From Bacillota bacterium (GTDB lineage Bacteria; Bacillota; Clostridia; Lachnospirales; Lachnospiraceae), in assembly GCA_023387635.1 (NCBI GenBank), contig JAEWHU010000326.1, positions 1-6,842 on the forward strand: a DNA stretch of 6,842 nt. The letters are read 5' to 3'. Of this stretch, positions 1 through 4,054 are shown one piece after another. The notes beneath the pieces were generated by a model, which was not told the origin of the DNA, did no database searches, and saw only the letters and a program-made list of their open reading frames with translations. The first letter of the stretch is position 1. The number at the start of each line of letters is the position of its first letter. The position numbers and the translations under genes were made by a program.

Positions 1-37
1 GGATAGAATTCTAATAACAATAAAAGGAGAATCATAA

Positions 38-66
38 TTGACAAATATATCCATTCATTATATGAT
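38..66 (+). promoter_or_regulatory. Promoter of the small membrane protein gene
   Basis: A consensus -35 TTGACA (38-43) is separated by exactly 17 bp from a -10 TATGAT (61-66), the layout of a housekeeping sigma-A promoter. Transcription would begin near 73, giving a leader of about 68 nt before the ATG at 141. No operator-like dyad is evident in it. The match is good enough to call from sequence alone, but the start site is inferred. Confidence 0.7.
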
Positions 67-140
67 TAGGTATATATTTAAATTTTTGAATTCACATTCT
101 TACAATTTCAATCTAAATCCAAAGTAAAGGAGAGGATATT

Positions 141-443
141 ATGGAGCAAATAACAGATTCTAAAAAATTAGGTATAGGAAGTATTTCATTGATACTTTCC
201 ATCTTTGGAGCAATGTTTTCATTTACTGCATTGAATGCTAAATATGTAGGAGAGCACCTTTTAAATGCAATTGGTATATCATTTCCTATTGGAATAATTT
301 CAATAGTTATATTATGTATATCTTTTGCTATAGGATACAGATATAAGAATGATTACTTAGCAAAACCAGGGCGAGTAATATCGGTAGTATTTATTGTGTT
401 AATTGTTGTTTTATCAATATTATATCTCGTTACCACCAATTAA
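141..443 (+). CDS. Small three-helix membrane protein, unknown function
   Basis: I do not recognise this 100-residue protein. It has a short polar N-terminus (MEQITDSKK) and three hydrophobic stretches at about residues 10-32, 43-65 and 79-98. The loop at 66-78 is rich in Lys, Arg and Tyr (RYKNDYLAKPGR). That composition would place the loop on the cytoplasmic side by the positive-inside rule and the C-terminus outside. There is no signal-peptide cleavage site, no catalytic motif and no Cys pair. The layout resembles the many DUF4190-like small membrane proteins of Firmicutes, but I see no diagnostic motif. The ATG is supported by AAAGGAGAGG at 127-136. The gene stands alone, with a promoter at 38-66 and terminators after it at 501-530 and 570-602. 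Confidence 0.75.
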   Translation: MEQITDSKKLGIGSISLILSIFGAMFSFTALNAKYVGEHLLNAIGISFPIGIISIVILCISFAIGYRYKNDYLAKPGRVISVVFIVLIVVLSILYLVTTN

Positions 444-500
444 TACCTTAACTATAATTTATATAAGGTGAATCGATCCAGTTTTTCTACTTCTTTTAAA

Positions 501-530
501 AAGAACACTGGTGTAACACCAGGAGTTTTT
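501..530 (+). terminator. Hairpin terminator after the small membrane protein
   Basis: CTGGTG (508-513) pairs with CACCAG (517-522) around a TAA loop. After a small internal loop, AAGAAC (501-506) pairs with GTTTTT (525-530) with one G-U wobble. A T5 run ends the element. It lies 58 bp past the stop at 443. It is weaker than the next hairpin but correctly oriented. Confidence 0.5.
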
Positions 531-566
531 CGTAGTATGAAGTTTTAATTTTATATGAATATTATT

Positions 567-602
567 AAAAAAGAAGCAGTTCACTACAAGTTCTGCTTCT
601 TT
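567..602 (-). terminator. Convergent (probably bidirectional) terminator
   Basis: A perfect 10-bp stem, AAAGAAGCAG (570-579) with CTGCTTCTTT (593-602), encloses a 13-nt loop. On the minus strand the stem runs into a T6 tract, so it best terminates the leftward Nudix transcript whose frame ends at 689. On the plus strand the trailing T run is short (TTT then ACAAAG), so it would only back up the hairpin at 501-530. Confidence 0.65.
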
Positions 603-688
603 ACAAAGTTTTGTTGGTCTAAATAACATTAATTCATTCTTATATTCTTTTTTCTAGTAAGGTAAATTATATAACTTTTTTGTAACAG

Positions 689-1165
689 TTATCCATTTAT
701 GAATTTATCAAGGCAATTAAATAACATACTAAAACCTTCCTCATGTATCCAAATGCTTTTCTCTTTGTTTATAACCGCTTGTTTAAAATTATTGTATCCA
801 ACAAACTTAACTTCAGAAACTTCATCTTCTTGGAGTATTAAAGTAGTCAGATCTAAATCCATTTTTAAAAGATAAACATCATAAAATTTATTGTCTATAA
901 ACTGTCCATTGTTTAGAACTGCAATTTCTTTAAATGTATATAGGTATTTGACTTTATCTATTTGGTATGTAATATCCAAACCTAATTCTTCTGAAAATTC
1001 TCTTATGATAGTTTGCTTATTATCCTTATTGCTTTCAATGTGTCCTCCAAGAGAAACATACCACATATTAGGATATGTATCTTTATTTGCGCTCCTCTTT
1101 TGTAATAGTAATTCGTTTTTTGAATTTATAACCCATACTTGTATAACCCTATTACAACATTTACT
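689..1165 (-). pseudogene. Nudix hydrolase, N-terminally truncated (likely pseudogene)
   Basis: Nudix enzymes cleave nucleoside diphosphates linked to another moiety, using a Mg-binding helix with the motif G-x5-E-x7-REUxEExGU. Here the frame reads GGHIESNKDNKQTIIREFSEELGL, written from residue 7 of the ATG at 1066. The REFSEELGL half is perfect, but the first Glu position holds Lys14 (AAG). In-frame coding similarity continues upstream of that ATG: VWVINSKNELLLQKRSANKD, then TYPN before MWYVSLGGH. This is the first beta strand of the Nudix fold. The open frame starts just after a TAA at 1166-1168 and has no ATG, GTG or TTG start before 1066. About 30 N-terminal residues normal in this family are absent. 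A ribosome-site-like AAGGAG (1198-1193) is followed by ATG (1184-1182) and at once by TAA, which looks like the stranded original start. A 125-residue product from 1066 would lack the first strand. I call it a decayed gene with fair confidence; expression from 1066 cannot be excluded. Confidence 0.7.
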
Positions 1166-1196
1166 TTATGATACTTAGTTACATAAAAGTAACTCC

Positions 1197-1225
1197 TTGA
1201 TTTATTTATAAGAAAGGTTTATTAT
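1197..1225 (+). promoter_or_regulatory. Promoter of the CDGSH protein gene
   Basis: TTGATT (1197-1202), a 17-bp spacer and TATTAT (1220-1225) form a good sigma-A-type promoter. The start would fall near 1232, leaving a leader of about 58 nt that contains a small GATA-AGC-TATC dyad near 1240-1250. The promoter overlaps the decayed 5' end of the divergent Nudix frame. Confidence 0.55.
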
Positions 1226-1289
1226 ATAACCCATAGATAGATAAGCTATCAGTGAATTATATACTAAAGATTTTAGGAGGAATAAAGAT

Positions 1290-1493
1290 ATGTCAAAAGT
1301 AAAAGTACAAATATTAGATAATGCACCAATTATTATAAAAGGTGAAGAAGTAGAATTAATCGATGGAGAAGGAAATGTAATTGAAACTTCAAATGATCTT
1401 CATCTATGTAGATGCGGAAAATCTAAAAACAAACCATATTGCGATGGTTCTCACCGTGAAGGTTTTGATAGCCAAGTAAGAGCACATAAATAA
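1290..1493 (+). CDS. CDGSH-type iron-sulfur domain protein
   Basis: This 67-residue protein is a stand-alone CDGSH domain, the fold that binds a 2Fe-2S cluster with three Cys and one His. The full signature C-x-C-x2-S-x3-P-x-C-D-G-S-H is present as CRCGKSKNKPYCDGSH (residues 40-55), giving ligands Cys40, Cys42, Cys51 and His55. The N-terminal half (residues 1-35, VKVQILDNAPIIIKGEEVEL...) is the beta strand region usual in bacterial single-domain members, and the length is typical. There is no membrane anchor, so it should be cytosolic and act in electron or cluster transfer; its partner is unknown. The ATG follows AGGAGG at 1275-1280. It is monocistronic, with its own promoter and terminator. 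Family call is firm; physiological role is not established by the sequence. Confidence 0.93.
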   Translation: MSKVKVQILDNAPIIIKGEEVELIDGEGNVIETSNDLHLCRCGKSKNKPYCDGSHREGFDSQVRAHK

Positions 1494-1542
1494 TTATTAC
1501 ATAGTTAAGGTGTGAAAACTTATAATATAGGTATTAACTAAT

Positions 1543-1588
1543 TACACCACAGGTGTTAGATAAAATCTAATATTTGTGGTGTATTTTT
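1543..1588 (+). terminator. Strong hairpin terminator after the CDGSH gene
   Basis: Positions 1543-1561 pair with 1565-1583 to make an unbroken 19-bp RNA stem: ACACCACA with TGTGGTGT outside, TTAGAT with ATCTAA inside, and three G-U wobbles between. The loop is AAA. A T5 run (1584-1588) follows directly, making this a textbook intrinsic terminator 50 bp past the stop codon. Confidence 0.85.
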
Positions 1589-1619
1589 ATGAGAAGTTAC
1601 ATTAATAGGATAAGATGTA

Positions 1620-1763
1620 TTAAGATGTTTGAAATAATTGAATCTTGCTATATATCATATCCCACGCTTCTTTATTCTTTTCCTCATAGTTCCATGGTTC
1701 GAAGTTTCCTGATGTTAAATTGACAGCTAAACAATTCTTTGGTTTTTCACCAAAATGACTATC
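1620..1763 (-). pseudogene. C-terminal fragment of an unidentified protein
   Basis: Leftward of the methyltransferase, and in another frame, an open stretch runs from just after a TAA (1766-1764) to a TAA at 1622-1620. It encodes 47 residues that look like real protein, including FGEKPKNCLAVNLTSGNFEP followed by WNYEEKNKEAWDMI. The composition (Trp, Cys, Pro, Gly and alternating charge) is unlike random AT-rich translation. There is no start codon and no ribosome site, and it begins inside the methyltransferase stop region (that stop is at 1761-1759). This suggests that a deletion fused the tail of one gene to the end of another. I do not recognise the parent family. Confidence 0.5.
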
Positions 1764-2283
1764 TTATCTTTTGCCAACGTTGATAAAAATCTCCTTGATT
1801 ATCGGTTTCAGATACTAAGGTAAAATCAGATGATTCCATTAAAGATTTAAAATAAAAGGCATCCTGAGTGGCATCCTCTTTAACAATTCCATAAGTTGTT
1901 TGAACACTATTTCCATTTGCATTAATATCAAGTTCTGCTAGAAACGGTTTTGCTTCCTTTATTACTGCATCCCATATATGTAAATAACCATTGTTTTTAA
2001 GGACTCTGCTAATTTCAGCTATCACTTTTAAATGGTCGATTTTTGGTATATACATAAAGCTATAAAAGGCTGTGACATTATCAAAACACTTTCCTACAAA
2101 GGTCATTTCCCTAGCATCCATAACTATCTTTATTGGACCATCTGGTGCTTCTTCTAGTTCGTCAAGACGGTTATCAATGGCTGTAACTTGTTCTGGATAT
2201 ATACAACCTATTATTCCTTCACCACCACCTCCAATATCTAGTATATTTCCAGTTATTTCTTTCCTCAAAATAATCTTTTTCAT
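1759..2283 (-). CDS. Class I SAM-dependent methyltransferase
   Basis: This 174-residue protein has the Rossmann-like layout of class I methyltransferases. Motif I, the glycine-rich SAM loop, is ILDIGGGGEG at residues 14-23. The end of strand 2, with the acidic residue that contacts the ribose hydroxyls, is VTAIDNR (about 33-39). A VMDAREM segment (about 54-60) fits the adenine-contacting motif III. The motif IV/post-II region is FDNVTAFYSFMYI (67-79). VLKNNGYLHIWDAV (94-107) matches the post-III strand after the 'L+pGG' turn. It is short, with a small C-terminal region ending FYQRWQKIR, so the acceptor-binding cap is minimal and the substrate cannot be predicted. The ATG is set by AAGGAGG a few bases upstream. 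The promoter is at 2371-2399. No partner gene is in operon; directly downstream is only the gene fragment ending at 1620. Confidence 0.85.
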   Translation of the reverse strand: MKKIILRKEITGNILDIGGGGEGIIGCIYPEQVTAIDNRLDELEEAPDGPIKIVMDAREMTFVGKCFDNVTAFYSFMYIPKIDHLKVIAEISRVLKNNGYLHIWDAVIKEAKPFLAELDINANGNSVQTTYGIVKEDATQDAFYFKSLMESSDFTLVSETDNQGDFYQRWQKIR

Positions 2284-2370
2284 ACGTCCTCCTTGATACC
2301 TAATCTAGCAATATCTTATATGTTTATAGACTCTTATATCCATAAAAACCATTATGTTAAGCTTTACTAA

Positions 2371-2399
2371 TTTATACCATATATACGATAATTATTCAA
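2371..2399 (-). promoter_or_regulatory. Promoter of the methyltransferase gene
   Basis: On the minus strand TTGAAT (2399-2394) is followed after 17 bp by TATAAA (2376-2371). Transcription would start near 2364 with a leader of about 80 nt to the ATG at 2283. It is the best -35/-10 pair in the upstream gap. Confidence 0.55.
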
Positions 2400-2512
2400 T
2401 ATTTACCAATTTTGCACTTATTAAACATGTAAATTTAATCTATTCTTCGTCAATAGGAGAGTAATAATTACAATTTACATTTTTATATGAGAAAATAATG
2501 ACGTCTATGATG

Positions 2513-2528
2513 TTCTACAGTTGTAGAA
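2513..2528. promoter_or_regulatory. TACA-N2-TGTA dyad (BlaI/MecI/CopY-type operator candidate)
   Basis: TTCTACA (2513-2519) and TGTAGAA (2522-2528) form a perfect 7-bp inverted repeat around GT. The core TACA-N2-TGTA is the operator core of the BlaI/MecI/CopY repressor family. No such repressor is encoded in the window, and the nearest start codons lie 230-250 bp away on each side, so a target gene is not obvious. Confidence 0.35.
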
Positions 2529-2774
2529 TAACATAAGAAATGTATAGAATGTAGTTGTAATTAGCCTTTCATTCAATCCATTATATAATACTGATGTAAA
2601 AGATATCGTCTTATATTATAGTATCTATTTTTATATTTATCTGCTAAAATGTGTATATAGTAAGTTCATAAATTTGATATTAACATAATTGTATTATGTA
2701 AACCATCCGACTGTGTTACATGTATTGTTAAAATGTTTCATTAAGCAATAAACTTTCATATTAAGGAGGACAAC

Positions 2775-3191
2775 ATGTTATTAAAAACTATGCTAGAAAA
2801 AGGTGCTATTTGGTTTGAACGAATAGAAGAAGGACTTGATAACTATTCTTATTACTACTTAGAGGGAACAGAAGAGGAACTACTACAAGAAATAAAAGAT
2901 TTAGTAATAAAAAATGATTATGAGAACTCATTTGTAGATTTTTATTATGGTAGATTAAATATAGAAGAAAAAGAAATTGTACAGAAAGCTCTAACCAAAG
3001 ATGAAATCGATTATATCTACACACTTAATTTAGAAGATAATATCTACTTTCCTTTAGATGAAAAATTATTAACTATAACAGTAAAATTGTCTGCTAGAGA
3101 AATATTATTTAGTACATTTTATTTTTGTAAAACTCCATGTACGGTATGGGGTAACTATAATAAGAAATTCCCAGTATTTTATACCGAGTAG
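2775..3191 (+). CDS. Hypothetical protein, 138 residues
   Basis: I do not recognise this protein. It is soluble-looking, acidic in its first two thirds (runs such as LEGTEEELLQEIKDLV at about 29-44 and NIEEKEIVQKALTKDEIDYI at 62-81) and basic-aromatic at the end (FCKTPCTVWGNYNKKFPVFY). It has many Tyr and Phe, two Cys close together (CKTPC, about 118-122) and no membrane helix or signal peptide. Alternating predicted helices and short strands make it resemble the small cytoplasmic proteins of unknown function found in accessory regions, including immunity-type proteins, but that is only a resemblance. The ATG follows AAGGAGG at 2763-2769. No terminator separates it from the toxin-like locus: only 12 bp lie between its stop and that promoter's -35, so read-through into that locus is possible. 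Confidence 0.75.
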   Translation: MLLKTMLEKGAIWFERIEEGLDNYSYYYLEGTEEELLQEIKDLVIKNDYENSFVDFYYGRLNIEEKEIVQKALTKDEIDYIYTLNLEDNIYFPLDEKLLTITVKLSAREILFSTFYFCKTPCTVWGNYNKKFPVFYTE

Positions 3192-3198
3192 AAAAGTT

Positions 3199-3212
3199 CG
3201 AACTTGTGTTCG
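3199..3212. promoter_or_regulatory. LexA (SOS) box on the toxin promoter
   Basis: CGAACTTGTGTTCG matches the Gram-positive LexA/DinR box CGAAC-N4-GTTCG at all ten fixed bases. It overlaps the -35 hexamer (3204-3209) of the promoter for the toxin-like RNA, exactly where a repressor would block RNA polymerase. A second palindrome, AAGTTCGAACTT (3194-3205), shares its left half. That LexA binds here is inference from the motif and its position. Confidence 0.65.
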
Positions 3213-3232
3213 GGATTTTGATATGATATACT
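3204..3232 (+). promoter_or_regulatory. Promoter of the toxin-like mRNA
   Basis: TTGTGT (3204-3209), 17 bp, then TATACT (3227-3232), preceded by TGA so that the -10 is of the extended TGn type. The start would be near 3239, about 80 nt before the toxin start codon. A long leader of this kind is usual for type I toxin mRNAs. Confidence 0.6.
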
Positions 3233-3275
3233 ATTTTCATCAAGATAGGAAAGATTTGGATGTATTCTTTGTTTA

Positions 3276-3312
3276 GCGTAAGCGCTGTCCTCTAGTACAT
3301 AAAAAGGAGGGG
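3276..3312 (+). promoter_or_regulatory. Structured leader hiding the toxin ribosome site
   Basis: AGCG (3275-3278) and CGCT (3282-3285) form a small hairpin. Just after it, CCTCT (3289-3293) can pair with GGAGG (3306-3310), the core of a very strong ribosome site AAGGAGGGG (3304-3312). Sequestering the site in this way is a known feature of type I toxin mRNAs. The pairing was read by eye, not folded. Confidence 0.4.
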
Positions 3313-3317
3313 TGCTC

Positions 3318-3404
3318 TTGAGTATAAGTGAAGTATTAACTCTATTATTACTTGTGTTTGCTGCATAATCATATATAGATAATAAACAAAACAAAAAGAA
3401 ATAG
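3318..3404 (+). pseudogene. Holin-like type I toxin frame with an internal stop
   Basis: Starting at TTG (3318), 6 nt after the ribosome site, the frame reads MSISEVLTLLLLVFAA, then TAA (3366-3368), then SYIDNKQNKKK and a TAG at 3402-3404. Both halves match the shape of Firmicute putative holin-like toxins (related in layout to TxpA and BsrG of Bacillus subtilis). These have an SISEALTL-type start, one membrane helix, then a YID(K/N)...KKK basic tail and a stop that runs straight into the terminator stem. Such peptides insert in the membrane. Here the stop interrupts the helix, and the helix is also several residues shorter than I recall for the family, so the peptide is probably inactive. 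A 16-residue product is still possible. The family link rests on recalled consensus, supported by the surrounding RNA architecture. Confidence 0.6.
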
Positions 3405-3441
3405 CATCCTGAGCCGTCCAAAGTTTAGGATGCTATTTCTT
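3388..3441 (-). terminator. 15-bp terminator of the antisense RNA
   Basis: AAGAAATAGCATCCT (3396-3410) pairs perfectly with AGGATGCTATTTCTT (3427-3441) around a 16-nt loop. On the minus strand the stem is followed by TTTTTGTTTTG, a good U tract for ending a leftward RNA. The toxin frame's last codons and its stop TAG lie within the left arm, so the same stem also protects the 3' part of the toxin mRNA. Confidence 0.75.
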
Positions 3442-3486
3442 AATCCAGACTGAGGGCATCAGATTTTGCATCTGATAACCTTTTCT
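3392..3486 (-). ncRNA. Predicted antisense antitoxin RNA (RatA/SR4-like role)
   Basis: A consensus minus-strand promoter (3493-3521) would start a transcript near 3486. The transcript would cross the hairpin ATCAGAT/ATCTGAT and the 15-bp stem, and stop in the U tract at about 3395-3388, giving a short RNA of about 95 nt. It is fully complementary to the 3' end of the toxin-like mRNA, including the last toxin codons. In type I systems such as txpA/ratA and bsrG/SR4, an RNA placed this way blocks or destabilises the toxin mRNA. It is predicted from sequence architecture only. Confidence 0.55.
3453..3484 (+). terminator. Terminator of the toxin-like mRNA
   Basis: ATCAGAT (3458-3464) pairs with ATCTGAT (3470-3476) around TTTGC. 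GG (3455-3456) with CC (3479-3480) extends the stem across a small bulge, and TTTTC follows at 3481-3485. It ends rightward transcripts just before the antisense promoter. Confidence 0.6.
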
Positions 3487-3492
3487 ATCTTG

Positions 3493-3521
3493 ATTATACC
3501 CTAATATGGAATAGATATCAA
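3493..3521 (-). promoter_or_regulatory. Consensus promoter for the antisense RNA
   Basis: On the minus strand TTGATA (3521-3516), exactly 17 bp, then a perfect TATAAT (3498-3493). This is closer to consensus than the convergent toxin promoter, as expected for an antitoxin RNA that must be made constitutively and in excess. Confidence 0.75.
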
Positions 3522-3561
3522 CATAATTTTAACATCCAATTGTGTTATAAGTACTATTTGA

Positions 3562-3831
3562 ACAATTTCTACAGAGCTAAAGAAATCCTGTGAAATGTCT
3601 TGAGAAAAATTATTGGTAAATCCGATTCATACAATTTTTGGTGAAATAACTCCAGAGCATTATCATATAGATTTTGTTTATTATGCAACTGCAATATCTT
3701 ATGAAACTAAACCAGCCGATGGAGAATCTAACTTACTTAAGTGTTACACGAAAGATGAATTGAATAATGCTAATAATATTCAAGAAAACATCTTAACAAT
3801 GGCTAATGAAGCATTAGAATTGTTAACCTAG
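3562..3831 (+). pseudogene. Nudix hydrolase remnant, C-terminal half
   Basis: The last 70 or so residues read as the distal half of a Nudix hydrolase. The segment EITPEHYHIDFVYYATAISY (about residues 11-30 from the TTG at 3613) is the strand that follows the Nudix helix in many family members. GESNLLKCYTKDEL (about 37-50) matches the 'E...lrWf..deL' turn before the last helix. Upstream, the same frame reads TELKKSCEMS, a stop TGA (3601-3603), then EKLLVNPI. This lies where REL(x)EETG-(x) of the Nudix box should be, and most box residues are gone. There is no plausible start or ribosome site, so a product is unlikely. It is not a continuation of the Nudix frame at 689-1165, which is on the other strand and has its own C-terminus. 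Confidence 0.6.
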
Positions 3832-3857
3832 CATTAAAATTTTAATGAACAAATGAA

Positions 3858-3890
3858 AATAGTGGACAGGTTGCCTGTTCACTATTTTTT
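3858..3890 (+). terminator. Terminator after the Nudix remnant
   Basis: A 13-bp stem, AATAGTGGACAGG (3858-3870) with CCTGTTCACTATT (3874-3886), has one G-U pair and a TTG loop, followed by T6 (3885-3890). On the minus strand the stem is followed by TTTTC, so it may also stop leftward transcripts, such as any from the short frame at 3897-4013. Confidence 0.75.
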
Positions 3891-3896
3891 CTTTTA

Positions 3897-4013
3897 TCAA
3901 TTATTTTCTCCATTAAGAAGTTCTGTTTCATTTGTATTCTCATCTGTTTGTTCCGAAACAATTGTAAAACCTTCTCTTAAATAATGAAAATTTTTACAAT
4001 CTATGATTGACAT
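3897..4013 (-). CDS. Possible 38-residue leftward ORF or gene scrap
   Basis: An ATG frame (4013-4011) encodes MSIIDCKNFHYLREGFTIVS followed by an acidic, Asn/Thr/Glu-rich tail (EQTDENTNETELLNGENN) and a TGA, ending 7 bp short of a terminator stem. The tail looks like a natural disordered C-terminus, and the composition is more protein-like than chance frames here. There is no ribosome site upstream, however, and the ATG lies inside the -35 of the rightward regulator promoter. I do not recognise it. It is more likely the C-terminal remnant of a lost gene than an active small gene. Confidence 0.25.
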   Translation of the reverse strand: MSIIDCKNFHYLREGFTIVSEQTDENTNETELLNGENN

Positions 4014-4035
4014 TCATCTAACATAGATGTAAAAT
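4007..4035 (+). promoter_or_regulatory. Promoter of the regulator-exporter operon
   Basis: A consensus -35 TTGACA (4007-4012), 17 bp, and TAAAAT (4030-4035). Transcription would start near 4042, leaving a leader of only about 13 nt in which the ribosome site AAAGGAGGT (4041-4049) sits at the very 5' end. Confidence 0.75.
4015..4029. promoter_or_regulatory. Operator dyad inside the operon promoter
   Basis: CATCTA (4015-4020) and TAGATG (4024-4029) form a perfect inverted repeat around ACA, lying wholly between the -35 and -10. A dimeric winged-helix protein bound here would exclude RNA polymerase. The first gene of the operon encodes such a protein, so autorepression is the natural inference. 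Confidence 0.6.
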
Positions 4036-4054
4036 ATAGAAAAGGAGGTAATAG

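Larger units (their letters stand above)
2284..2774. other. 490-bp intergenic gap between divergent genes
   Basis: This AT-rich stretch separates the leftward methyltransferase from the rightward 138-residue gene. It holds the methyltransferase promoter, a TACA-N2-TGTA dyad at 2513-2528, a 7-bp dyad ACATAAT-TGT-ATTATGT (about 2684-2700), and two short blocks that recur near 3515-3548. I find no convincing gene, RNA gene or terminator in it. No clean promoter for the rightward gene is visible; TTGATA at 2675-2680 is the best -35 but lacks a well-spaced -10. Confidence 0.6.
3239..3484 (+). ncRNA. Predicted toxin-like mRNA, about 245 nt
   Basis: The span runs from the predicted start after the extended -10 at 3227-3232 to the U run at 3481-3484. 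It contains the structured leader, the interrupted toxin frame, the 15-bp stem and the final hairpin. Its length is in the range usual for Bacillus type I toxin mRNAs. Its 3' part is complementary to the predicted antisense RNA at 3392-3486. Ends are inferred from promoter and terminator positions. Confidence 0.45.

Noticed and set aside
38..127. A 29-codon frame starting at TTG, 8 nt after AAAGGAG, upstream of the membrane protein gene.
   Set aside because: Its TTGACA start is the -35 of a near-consensus promoter, so an RNA from that promoter could not carry the start. The peptide has no recognisable features.
891..1178. A 95-codon rightward frame.
   Set aside because: It is antisense to the Nudix frame, which has clear family motifs. 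It has no ribosome site and its composition follows from the opposite strand.
1177..1194. Inverted repeat AGTTAC-N6-GTAACT as a terminator or operator.
   Set aside because: The stem is only 6 bp and AT-rich, with no T run on either side. It coincides with the decayed 5' end of the Nudix gene, so I see no support for a function.
2072..2296. A 74-codon rightward frame rich in Ser, Pro and Ile.
   Set aside because: It is the mirror of the methyltransferase N-terminal region; the Pro/Ser run comes from the Gly-rich SAM loop on the other strand.
2806..3024. A 72-codon leftward Leu/Phe-rich frame that could look like a membrane protein.
   Set aside because: Its hydrophobicity is the reverse complement of the Glu/Lys-rich stretch of the 138-residue gene. 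It has no ribosome site.
3194..3205. Palindrome AAGTTCGAACTT as a terminator for the 138-residue gene.
   Set aside because: It has no loop and no following T run; it is better read as part of the overlapping LexA-type operator.
3179..3421. An 80-codon leftward frame over the toxin-like region.
   Set aside because: It crosses the LexA box, promoter, leader and toxin frame, whose elements explain the sequence better. It starts within the loop of the terminator stem.
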